Positions 56,116 through 63,019 of a stretch of DNA of 64,000 nucleotides are shown here, one piece after another. The stretch is from Flavobacteriales bacterium (lineage in GTDB: Bacteria; Bacteroidota; Bacteroidia; Flavobacteriales_F; PHOS-HE28): the NCBI GenBank assembly GCA_016788295.1, contig JAEUSY010000061.1, forward strand, positions 124,001 through 188,000, given 5' to 3'. The translations under genes were made by a program, and so were the position numbers. Position 1 is the stretch's first letter; each line of letters starts with the position of its first letter. The notes under the pieces were generated by a model. That model saw only the letters and a list, made by a program, of their open reading frames with translations. It made no database searches and was not told the DNA's origin.

Positions 56116-56886
56116 TCAATACACAAGCTTGAAGTTCAGGTGTTCCTTATGCCGCTCATAGGTGTCTATGAGCACCTGTCGCAATTCCGGCAATTCAGCA
56201 ATGCGCTTATACACTTCCTGTTCGATCTCCGCTAATCTCGAATTGCTGACGCCGGCTTTCACCTCCTCGGCGAAGGTCCCTCGCACTAGCGTGTAAGGCG
56301 CACTGGGATCCTTCATCATCCGAATTGCCATATAGCAGAACGCCGCATGATAAGGGTGGGCTAACGCTGAGCTTAGGTCCTTAACCTTGTTGATGCCGAT
56401 GCAGATATGCACTGTTGGCCGGCCATCCATCATATGCACATAGTAGAAGTGCGCTGCGATCCGCAATGCTGAATCGATAGGCAGCGGTGCGACCATCTCG
56501 CGGTTCACGGCGCGCAGGTAGAGCCGCTGGAAGGCGGTGTCCTCGGCCATGCGCTCCGCGAACTGCTGGCGCATGGCCTTTTTGTCTTTGCGCAGGGCGA
56601 GGATCTCTTTCTGGTGCTTGTAGAGTTTTGAGTAATTATTGTAGAGGTAGTCATACGCGTAGTAGAGCGCTTCGCAGCGTTCCCGCAAGACAGGGTCAGC
56701 CTGCATGCTGTCCGGCTCTACGGTGAGGTACGAGGCCTTGCCTTTGCCTTGCACTTTGTATCGGAAAAGCTCATGGAATCTGCTGGTGGCGTTCCATGTG
56801 CCTTGTGCGCTGGACATGATGCACAGCATAAGCGTTGCCAGCAAGGTCACGGCGCGTTGGTTTCTTCTGCTTCGCATTTTATTCAT
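56116..56886 (-). CDS. Exported protein of unknown function
   Basis: 256 residues with a signal peptide (MNKMRSRRNQ, hydrophobic core, SSAQ). The mature part is helical and rich in basic and aromatic residues (YYAYDYLYNNYSKLYKHQKE, then HFYYVHMMDGRPTVHICIG). No family recognised. It starts six bases after the four-helix-bundle gene ends, so the pair is probably one transcript. Confidence 0.6.
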   Translation of the reverse strand: MNKMRSRRNQRAVTLLATLMLCIMSSAQGTWNATSRFHELFRYKVQGKGKASYLTVEPDSMQADPVLRERCEALYYAYDYLYNNYSKLYKHQKEILALRKDKKAMRQQFAERMAEDTAFQRLYLRAVNREMVAPLPIDSALRIAAHFYYVHMMDGRPTVHICIGINKVKDLSSALAHPYHAAFCYMAIRMMKDPSAPYTLVRGTFAEEVKAGVSNSRLAEIEQEVYKRIAELPELRQVLIDTYERHKEHLNFKLVY

Positions 56887-56892
56887 GACCGC

Positions 56893-57549
56893 TCAACTGC
56901 ATAGTCCATCCTTCAGTGTTGCCTTCCTCATCTTGTACAACCGCTCGCTGAAACCACCTTCCTTCTCAAAGGCCCTGGCCTGGCTGTCCACCTGCTTGTC
57001 CAAGAGGTGGAGCACGATATTGCACAGCGTCTGGCCCACGTTGGCGCTGATCTCCGCATAGGTACGGTCCTTTACGGTGCGTGGTGTGTGTGCGGTGCGT
57101 GGCCCTTCAACGGCTTGCAAACGCTGTTCCTGCTCTCGCCCCCACAGGGCTTTGATCCAAAGTGCCACTTCGTCGGGGTCTTTGCAGCGCGCGTTGCTCA
57201 GTTCCTTGCGGCGCGGGTCCATGGGCGCCCACACCGGCAGCTTGCGCTGCTCCAGGAACGATTCATAATCCTTTCGCAGTTCATCGATGCTGGCCCGCGC
57301 CACGCTCGTGAGGTTCATCTCCAGTTTCTTGGTGGTGGCGCTGATCTTACTGCCTTCGGCAATGTTCCGCACACCGCTGCGTGCGGCCTGCTCCATTTGA
57401 TCGGCCGTGCGGCTGCCCGCCGGGATGTAGCGGTCCACAAAACGCACGGTCACATCGTAGAGCAGCTTGGCCACCTGGTAGCTCACCAGTTTCTCGTACC
57501 CGCCGCTGGGCTGAAGGATGCTTGGGCGTTCTGGAGTAGGCTTTTCCAT
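56893..57549 (-). CDS. Four-helix-bundle protein (S23/IVP-like) with suffix domain
   Basis: 218 residues. The central part (QMEQAARSGVRNIAEGSK followed by KLEMNLTSVARASIDEL) is the four-helix-bundle family first seen as intervening-sequence proteins of 23S rRNA. The C-terminal extension (YAEISANVGQTLCNIVLHLLDKQ) fits the family variant with an added suffix domain. Related proteins form pentameric barrels that bind nucleic acid; the cellular role is unknown. It lies downstream of dinB on the same strand. Confidence 0.75.
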   Translation of the reverse strand: MEKPTPERPSILQPSGGYEKLVSYQVAKLLYDVTVRFVDRYIPAGSRTADQMEQAARSGVRNIAEGSKISATTKKLEMNLTSVARASIDELRKDYESFLEQRKLPVWAPMDPRRKELSNARCKDPDEVALWIKALWGREQEQRLQAVEGPRTAHTPRTVKDRTYAEISANVGQTLCNIVLHLLDKQVDSQARAFEKEGGFSERLYKMRKATLKDGLCS

Positions 57550-57617
57550 GGTTCTAAAAGTAGTTGCGGTTGTTCAAAATGGACTCCATTGGAGTCCATT
57601 GCATTTGTGCCTTGCTC

Positions 57618-58865
57618 TTAGGTCCGCCTGTTCGCCAACAACACCGGCGCCTGCCCATCAAAGGGGTTGTCCATCCGCCCGATGCTCTTCGCGCCCATGC
57701 CGCTGGCGCGCATCACGGTGCGGTCGCCGAAGCGCTTGCGGATCCTGTCCATGGCCTGGTAGAGCTTCATCGCTTCCTCGGTGTCGGTGAAGGCATCGAT
57801 CTGGTGCCCACCGCCCACCAGGTGACTGAAGCGCACGCCGATGAGCCGGATGCGCTGGCGGCGGTCGTAGAGCGCGCGGAACAGCTCGTGCACCGTGGGC
57901 AGGATCAGGTGGTCGCAGGCGGTGTAGGGAATGCGCTGCTGCCGCGTGTGCGTGTTGAAATCGGCGTAGCGGATCTTCACGGCGATGCAGCTGGTGAGCT
58001 TCTCACCCTTGCGCAGTTGGAAGGCGAGGCTTTCGGCCATGGCGGTGAGCAGGCCGTGCAGTTTGGCCACGTCGATGGTGTCGCGCTCGAAGGTGCGCTC
58101 GGTGCTGATGCTCTTGCGTTCGTGCCAGGCGATCACGGGGCTGTCGTCGATGCCATTGGCCTTGCGCCACAGCACGGGGCCGTGTTCGCCCAGCAGGCGT
58201 TGCATCAGGTCCATCGGCACCTCCTGTAGCGTGTGGATCTTCGCCACACCCATGCTGCGCAGCAGGTGCGCGGTCTTCTCACCCACGCCGGGGATGCGCT
58301 CAATGGGCATCGGCGCCAGAAAGGGCTTTTCCGTGCCGCGCTCCACATACCATTCGCCCGGGCCCTGCTTGGCCTCGCCGGTGGCCACCTTGCTCACCGT
58401 CTTGTTGATGCTCATGCCGAAGCTGTTGGGCAATCCGCTTTCCTTGATGATGCGTTGCCGCAGCTCCCGCGCCAGCTTGCGACTGCCATGGAAGCGGTCA
58501 GTGCCGCTGAGGTCCACGTAGAACTCGTCCACGCTGCTTTTCTCGAACAGCGGCACACTGGCGCGGATGATCTCGGTCACCTCGTCGCTTTTCTTCAGGT
58601 AGGCCCCGCTGTCGCCGCGCAGGATGATCGCCTCCGGGCACAGCTGCTTGGCCATCTTCATGGGCATGGCACTGCGCACACCGTAAGCGCGTGCCTCGTA
58701 GCTGCAGCTCGCCACCACGCCGCGGTCGCTGTCGCTGCCGATCAGCACGGGCCTGCCGTTCAGCTTCGGCTCGCGCAGGCGTTCCACGCTCACGAAGAAG
58801 GTGTTGAGGTCCAGGTGTAGGATGGTGCGCTGCCCGTTTTCCATTTTCCATTCTACATTTTTCAT
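57618..58865 (-). CDS. dinB: Y-family DNA polymerase IV
   Basis: Translesion polymerase, 408-415 residues. Catalytic acidic motifs: HLDLNTFFVSVE near the N-terminus and SVDEFYVDL; the YEARAYGVRSAMPM fingers segment and HhH region RIPGVGEKTAHLLRSMG follow. The start is uncertain: codons 1-12 (MKNVEWKMENGQR) are encoded by an AT-rich repeat also present in dnaE. The internal Met at 58844 is an alternative. Together with the short DnaE and the S24 regulator it makes the usual Bacteroidota damage-tolerance set. Confidence 0.93.
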   Translation of the reverse strand: MKNVEWKMENGQRTILHLDLNTFFVSVERLREPKLNGRPVLIGSDSDRGVVASCSYEARAYGVRSAMPMKMAKQLCPEAIILRGDSGAYLKKSDEVTEIIRASVPLFEKSSVDEFYVDLSGTDRFHGSRKLARELRQRIIKESGLPNSFGMSINKTVSKVATGEAKQGPGEWYVERGTEKPFLAPMPIERIPGVGEKTAHLLRSMGVAKIHTLQEVPMDLMQRLLGEHGPVLWRKANGIDDSPVIAWHERKSISTERTFERDTIDVAKLHGLLTAMAESLAFQLRKGEKLTSCIAVKIRYADFNTHTRQQRIPYTACDHLILPTVHELFRALYDRRQRIRLIGVRFSHLVGGGHQIDAFTDTEEAMKLYQAMDRIRKRFGDRTVMRASGMGAKSIGRMDNPFDGQAPVLLANRRT

Positions 58866-58876
58866 TCTTCATTCCC
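58841..58876. repeat. CATTTTCCATTCTACATTT-type repeat at the dinB start
   Basis: AT-rich array of CATT units matching the one at 50372-50409 inside dnaE. It overlaps the proposed start codon. Confidence 0.7.
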
Positions 58877-58965
58877 TTCGCCGCCATTACCAATGCTGGT
58901 ATGTCGACCCAGAGGGCTCGAGGCCTCGGGCGACGCTACAGGTGCTTCGATCAACGCTGGCATTC

Positions 58966-59000
58966 CCCCTCTCCTTGGGAGAGGGACTGGGGTGAGGGGT
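58966..59000. repeat. CCCTCTCC/GGAGAGGG intergenic hairpin
   Basis: CCCTCTCC TTGG GAGAGGG followed by ACTGGGGTGAGGGG. Sequences of this form are frequent intergenic hairpin repeats in many bacteria. It lies in the 406-base gap upstream of dinB. Confidence 0.55.
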
Positions 59001-59012
59001 ATTTGGCCGCCT

Positions 59013-59154
59013 CCCGCCCAAAAGCGGCGGGAACGGGCTGTCCGCTGTAGCCGGCTCGCCGGGTCCTGCGGGCGCGGGGCTCCGGGGTTCCGCCTTAGGG
59101 CGGACCTCCTCGCTCCACGCGCCCACAAGTCCCCGCCTTCGCCGGGCTGCCGCT
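59013..59154 (-). ncRNA. Candidate structured RNA or hairpin repeat, copy B
   Basis: About 142 nt on the dinB strand, upstream of dinB. It shares with copy A the blocks AGCGGCAGCC, AGCGAGGAGG, ACCCCGGAGCC, GAGCC and CTACAGC. Its outer stem is GGGCGCG/CGCGCCC and its inner hairpin TCCGCC/GGCGGA, both different from copy A yet fully paired. It ends with a CCCGCC/GGCGGG hairpin. The remaining bases of the 58866-59271 gap show no gene. Confidence 0.6.
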
Positions 59155-59298
59155 CCCATCCCTGGCGGAAGATCCCGGCCCATCCACAATTCCGTATTGA
59201 CAAAATACCTGTCATGTTGCGTCCGATAAATTAGTCATTATGTTTGTGCTGTCGAATAACTGATCACTGGAATGATGGGAACCCTGGCAATGCATCAG

Positions 59299-59328
59299 CG
59301 CCTTCGCAAGGCTTCCGGTGGGGCAAGG
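59299..59328 (+). repeat. CGCCTTCGCAAGGCTTC repeat near the ORF6N start
   Basis: Copy of the family found inside rnpB (27870); both end in GGCAAGG. Confidence 0.55.
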
Positions 59329-59496
59329 CCCGGCCATAGGTCTCCCCACACGCATCTGCTGCCTTTGGAGCACATCGTTGTGGCCGAGCCGCTCAGCGAA
59401 TACGCTGCTTCACCTCGCTCCACTTCCGTGGCCCCGCCCGATGCCGCCATCACCGGCCGCATACACCTTATCCGTGGTCAGAAGGTGATGCTCGAC

Positions 59497-59517
59497 CCTG
59501 CCTACCGGACAGGCAGG
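59497..59517. repeat. 21-nt CCTGCCT...AGGCAGG palindrome, in frame
   Basis: CCTGCCT ACCGGAC AGGCAGG, a near-palindrome. Its removal joins CTCGAC to CGCGACCTC, giving the family consensus LDRDL. Confidence 0.8.
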
Positions 59518-59787
59518 CGCGACCTCTCCGAACTCTACGGCGTAGAGACCAAGCAACTCAAGCGCCAAGTGCGCAGGAACCTTGGGCGCTTCCCCGAGGA
59601 CTTCATGTTCGAGCTCACGAAAGGGGAGGCCGAAAATTCAAGGAGCCAATTTGGCACCTTGAAACAAGGCGAGAATATCAAGTACCTCCCCATGGCCTTC
59701 ACCGAGCAAGGCGTCGCCATGCTCTCCAGCGTCCTCAACAGCGAGCAGGCCATTTTGGTCAACATTCACATCATCCGTGTATTCAGT

Positions 59788-59815
59788 CGCACCTGCCTGC
59801 CGGCAGGCAGGTGCG
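59788..59815. repeat. 28-nt perfect palindrome breaking the ORF6N frame
   Basis: Each half reads CGCACCTGCCTGCC or its complement. The inserted core is 20 nt (59792-59811), not a multiple of three. Confidence 0.85.
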
Positions 59816-59962
59816 CGAGGTGCTCCTTTCGCACCGCGAGATCCTCCAGAAGCTGGAGCAGCTGGAGGACCGCCTCTCCGGACACGATGAGGAGATCCAG
59901 GCCATCTTCGATCACCTCACCGAACTGGTCTCACCCGCACCCGACCAGCAGCGCAAACCGAC

Positions 59963-59993
59963 CTCGCTTCGCCGAAGGCTTCGCGAAGGCGCA
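59963..59993. repeat. GCTTCGCCGAAGGCTTCGCG repeat in the ORF6N 3' end
   Basis: Partly palindromic; on the - strand it matches the rnpB-type family (GCCTTCGC...CCTTCGGCG). It adds eleven codons without changing frame. Confidence 0.65.
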
Positions 59994-60074
59994 GTCGGCT
60001 TCAAACCCGGCGAAGCATGAACACTGCGCACCTGCATAGGACAGCACATCAACCGTTATAAGCACCATTCAACC

Positions 60075-60902
60075 ATGGCAAGCCTCGTCTTCGGATCCAA
60101 CCTCAAGCTCCTGCGCCAGCGCCGCGGCCGCTCCCAGGAGGAAACCGCCATTGCGCTCGATGTGAAGCGCTCCAGCTACAGCGGCTACGAGAACGGCACC
60201 GCCGAACCCTCGTTCGAACTGCTGGTGCGCATGAGCGAGTACTTCAAGGTGAGCATCGACAAGCTGCTCAAGGACGACCTTACCGCACTTAGCGAAAGCC
60301 AGCTCGGTATCCTGGAGCGCGGGGGAGACCTTGACCTCAGTGGCCGCCGATTGCGTGTACTGGCTACCACGGTCGATAAGGACGATCGCGAGAACGTGGA
60401 ACTGGTGCCCGAGAAGGCGAAGGCCGGCTATGCGCTGGGCTACGCCGATCCGGAGTACATCAGCATCCTGCCCACCTTCCAGATGCCCTTTCTGGCGCGT
60501 GATCGCAAGTACCGCACCTTCCAGATCAGTGGCGATAGCATGCCGCCCGTGGCCGATGGGTCATGGGTGACCGGTGAGTATGTGCAGAACTGGCAGACCA
60601 TTCGCGATGGCCAGCCCTATATCGTTGTCACCAAGGATGATGGCATCGTGTTCAAGGTGGCCTACAACCAACTGAAGGATAAAGGCACGCTGCTCCTCTG
60701 TAGTACCAACCCGCTCTATTCCCCTTACGAGGTGCCTGTGACCAACGTGCTGGAGGTCTGGAAATTCGTGCACTTCATCAGTGCCGAGCTGCCCGAGCCC
60801 AATATGAGCCGCGATGATCTGGCCCGCAGCGTGGTGGAGCTCCGCAAGGAGGTGGGGCAACTGCGGCTGGCCATGGAGCAGCAGGGCAGGCTTTCCTTCT
60901 GA
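60075..60902 (+). CDS. LexA-like XRE/S24 transcriptional regulator
   Basis: 275 residues. Residues 1-70 are an XRE-type helix-turn-helix (QEETAIALDVKRSSYSGYEN). The C-terminal half is an S24 self-cleaving domain with Ser155 (SGDSMPP) and Lys194 (GIVFKVA) as the likely catalytic dyad, and Ala117-Gly118 (KAKAGYA) as the likely cleavage site. This is the Bacteroidota damage-response regulator layout, usually beside dinB and dnaE; here both are 1.2-12 kb away. A charged coiled-coil-like tail (about 245-270) follows. Confidence 0.87.
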   Translation: MASLVFGSNLKLLRQRRGRSQEETAIALDVKRSSYSGYENGTAEPSFELLVRMSEYFKVSIDKLLKDDLTALSESQLGILERGGDLDLSGRRLRVLATTVDKDDRENVELVPEKAKAGYALGYADPEYISILPTFQMPFLARDRKYRTFQISGDSMPPVADGSWVTGEYVQNWQTIRDGQPYIVVTKDDGIVFKVAYNQLKDKGTLLLCSTNPLYSPYEVPVTNVLEVWKFVHFISAELPEPNMSRDDLARSVVELRKEVGQLRLAMEQQGRLSF

Positions 60903-61002
60903 GCAGGTGCTTGGAAGTGGCGTCCGTGGAATTGATGCCATCAACAGCCGCCGGTGCATGGATCAATGTTAGATCCATGTTAACTCCGAGTGAACATTGT
61001 GA

Positions 61003-61010
61003 TACCTTTG
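61003..61010 (+). promoter_or_regulatory. Promoter -7 box of the MORN-repeat gene
   Basis: TACCTTTG, 27 bases before the ATG at 61038. Confidence 0.55.
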
Positions 61011-61037
61011 GGCGTATCAGTACCCAAAGCGATCCCC

Positions 61038-61433
61038 ATGCGCCTCCTGTTCATCTCCTTCATCCTGCTCCTGGTCCAGGCTGCTCACGGACAGGAGATC
61101 ATTGCTCAGGAACGTTGGCCCGATGGCACACTGAAGGCCACGCGCTACAGCGAAGGTGCCCGCGAGCACTTCATTACCTATCACGAGAACGGCCGTGTAA
61201 AGGAGATGGGTTGCTTTCTCAACGGCAAGCGCGATGGCGTATGGCGGCAGTATACCGATACGGGTGTGCTGCTGACACAGGCCAGCTTCAGCCAGGGCCA
61301 GCGGCAGGGCGTGTGGGTGTTCCGTAACCACGCCAACATGGTGGTGGGCAAGCTTAGCTACAGCAACGGCCTTATCCAGCGCGGTGAGTCGTTCGATGAG
61401 CAGGGCGAATTGGTGGCCATGCGCACCTATTGA
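61038..61433 (+). CDS. Exported MORN-repeat protein
   Basis: 131 residues from MRLLFISFILLLVQ, signal peptide ending AHGQ. Successive MORN-2-type motifs are visible (WPDGTLKATRYSEG, YHENGRVKEMGCFLNGKRDG, YTDTGVLLTQASFSQGQRQG). Such repeats form beta hairpins and serve binding roles; the partner is unknown. After it, 61434-61705 holds nothing I can recognise. Confidence 0.78.
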   Translation: MRLLFISFILLLVQAAHGQEIIAQERWPDGTLKATRYSEGAREHFITYHENGRVKEMGCFLNGKRDGVWRQYTDTGVLLTQASFSQGQRQGVWVFRNHANMVVGKLSYSNGLIQRGESFDEQGELVAMRTY

Positions 61434-61705
61434 ACCTGCCAGCTTTTGGTTCTTCGCTCGTTGCTGGGACCAATGCAGTATCCGTAAGTACCTCAGCCAC
61501 GGGTCATATTTCCGGTCGGCTTATGCTATGATTTCAGCAGCACTGCTGCGCTGCCTGCAGGCTTGGGTCCTTTCATCTGTTCCGAAAAGCAACGAACGGC
61601 GAGGTTGATGGCCGCTACAAGTACGACCAGGGATTTTGACGCAGGCGTATTCCTGGTGTACCGATGACCTGCGCAGCGTGCAGGGATCGGGGTTCGCTTA
61701 AAAGG

Positions 61706-61921
61706 TCAACTGGTCAAGAATGCTCTGAAAGGTCCATGGTCGAAGACTTTCTTGGCCAATACACATAGCAACAAGGCCCGTGCACTCGTGAAAAAGATCG
61801 CAGTTGGAGCTTGCGGTGGTAGGAAGGGCAGGTGAAATGCGTATCCGAGCAATATGATCAGCGGGATCCCTATGGAAATGACAGTCCATGCGAGCAGAGC
61901 GTTCCTGGCTTTCATGATCAT
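61706..61921 (-). CDS. Small membrane protein, third gene of the VOC operon
   Basis: 71 residues with two hydrophobic helices (LLAWTVISIGIPLIILLGYAF and FFTSARALLLCVLA, the first slightly trimmed by its boundary). Its ATG overlaps the stop of the preceding gene by four bases, which supports it as real despite its size. Unknown function. Confidence 0.65.
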   Translation of the reverse strand: MIMKARNALLAWTVISIGIPLIILLGYAFHLPFLPPQAPTAIFFTSARALLLCVLAKKVFDHGPFRAFLTS

Positions 61922-62115
61922 TGCTCAAGAAAGGTGCGGGCACCAGGGTATCGAAGGAACTTGGCTGCCGTGATCACCATACCAAGTGCTTCCAGCCCGA
62001 TCCCAGTAAACCGAGTGGCGCTGACGAGGGGAAGATGCCAATGCGCCAAAAGCGTTGATAGCGCAAGTAGAAGCGACCCGGTCAGCCAGATAAGAATGGA
62101 TGTGCGTGCCGTCAT
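61918..62115 (-). CDS. Small membrane protein, second gene of the VOC operon
   Basis: 65 residues with two hydrophobic helices (ILIWLTGSLLLALSTLLA and FTGIGLEALGMVITA) and the tail KFLRYPGARTFLEQ. It overlaps the VOC gene stop and the next start by four bases each. The arrangement resembles short GldL-like membrane proteins, but no family is claimed. Confidence 0.65.
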   Translation of the reverse strand: MTARTSILIWLTGSLLLALSTLLAHWHLPLVSATRFTGIGLEALGMVITAAKFLRYPGARTFLEQ

Positions 62116-62528
62116 CCCTTCCTGAACACGTTCTCCGGATCGGGGAAGGCCTTGAACTCGATGGCGTGTCCATCGGGGTCTTCAATGAATAGGCTCATCT
62201 GTTCGCCCACCTCGCCTTTCATTACGGTGCGAGGTTCGATGAAGAACGGGTGCCCCACTTTCTTCAGCTTGTCGCGGAGCTTTTTCCAGTCGGCCATGCT
62301 CAGCACAATTCCCCAGTGATCGCTGGGAATGTTGCTTTTCGGGTTGTAGATGCGGGCGGTCTTGATCAGCTTGGGTACTTCCTGGATGGTGAGCTGGTGC
62401 CCGAAGAAGTCGTAGTCCACCCAAGTGTCGGCGCTGCGGCCCTCCTTGCAACCGAGGAACTTGCCGTAGAAGGCCTTGATGCGTTTGAGGTCGGTGGTGG
62501 CGAAGGCCAGGTGGAAGGTGCCGTTCAT
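62112..62528 (-). CDS. VOC-superfamily protein (glyoxalase/bleomycin-resistance fold)
   Basis: 138 residues from MNGTFHLAFATTDL. The betaalphabetabetabeta pattern is visible: FHLAFATTDLKRIKAFYGKFLG at the start, a central HWGIVLSM with a metal-type His, and the end IEDPDGHAIEFKAF with the second His and Glu. The substrate is unknown. First gene of a three-gene operon with 4-base overlaps. Confidence 0.83.
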   Translation of the reverse strand: MNGTFHLAFATTDLKRIKAFYGKFLGCKEGRSADTWVDYDFFGHQLTIQEVPKLIKTARIYNPKSNIPSDHWGIVLSMADWKKLRDKLKKVGHPFFIEPRTVMKGEVGEQMSLFIEDPDGHAIEFKAFPDPENVFRKG

Positions 62529-62559
62529 GGTCAGGGTGGTTCTGGTCGAGTCCAAATTA

Positions 62560-62593
62560 GAACGGCCTGCCTCGGGATGGAGGCAGGCCGTTC
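62560..62593 (-). terminator. Terminator of the acidic-protein/DHS-like operon
   Basis: 14-bp stem GAACGGCCTGCCTC/GAGGCAGGCCGTTC with a 6-nt loop, read on the - strand. The T-run after it is short (TAATTTGG). Confidence 0.7.
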
Positions 62594-62625
62594 ATGCGTT
62601 ATCAGCAGGTGCTGGTTAGTGTCCG

Positions 62626-63015
62626 TCAGTCATCGTCCTCGTCACCGGCATCTCCCTCGTCGCCGGCATCCTCGTCGTCTCCATCATCATCACCGGCATC
62701 GTCGTCGCTGGTCTCTTCCTCTTCGCCGCCGTCGTCGCCGGTCTCCAGTTCGCCGCTGTCCAGGTCCTCACCCTCGCCCACGGCACCACCTTCCTCTTGG
62801 TCAAGGAATTCCTCGATCTCTGCCCGGCTCTCGGGGTTGATCTTGATCAGGTAGAGCGCATCGGGTGTGCGCAGTTCGATCACTCGAAGGATATCCCCTT
62901 TAGCCGTGGGGATGGTCTTGATGTGGGTGCTGTCGATGCCATCGGGGTATTGCTCCTGCAAGGTCTCCTTGAGGGCATCGGTCAGCGTGTTGAAGGAACG
63001 GATCAGGCGCTGCAT
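62626..63015 (-). CDS. Small protein with long Asp/Glu tail, unknown function
   Basis: 129 residues. The first ~70 form a compact domain (LIRSFNTLTDALKETLQEQYPDG, boundaries trimmed; KGDILRVIELRTPDALYLIKI). From about residue 72 the sequence is almost only Asp, Glu, Gly and Ala. The domain part looks conserved and the tail low-complexity. It starts four bases after the DHS-like gene ends, so the two are probably translated from one message. Confidence 0.7.
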   Translation of the reverse strand: MQRLIRSFNTLTDALKETLQEQYPDGIDSTHIKTIPTAKGDILRVIELRTPDALYLIKINPESRAEIEEFLDQEEGGAVGEGEDLDSGELETGDDGGEEEETSDDDAGDDDGDDEDAGDEGDAGDEDDD

Positions 63016-63019
63016 GGGT

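Larger units (their letters stand above)
59272..60020 (+). pseudogene. ORF6N (KilA-N-like) DNA-binding protein gene, frameshifted by palindrome insertion
   Basis: The N-terminal part (ITGRIHLIRGQKVMLD, then RDLSELYGVETKQLKRQVRRN in two parts, AFTEQGVAMLSSVLN) is the ORF6N domain of phage-type antirepressor-like proteins. A 21-nt insert at 59497-59517 splits the expected LDRDL in frame. A 20-nt palindrome at 59792-59811 then shifts the frame; removing it restores RMREVLLSHREILQKLEQLE, the normal continuation, which now lies in another frame to 60020. A 33-nt repeat near the 3' end is in frame. The upstream start region also contains a repeat, so the true start is unclear. Confidence 0.85.

Noticed and set aside
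58877-60075. SOS-type operator for the LexA-like regulator
   Set aside because: I looked for a shared inverted repeat upstream of dnaE, dinB and the regulator and found none beyond the repeats described.
61434-61705. Gap after the MORN gene as a possible RNA or gene remnant
   Set aside because: No stable long hairpin, conserved RNA motif or homologous peptide was recognised.
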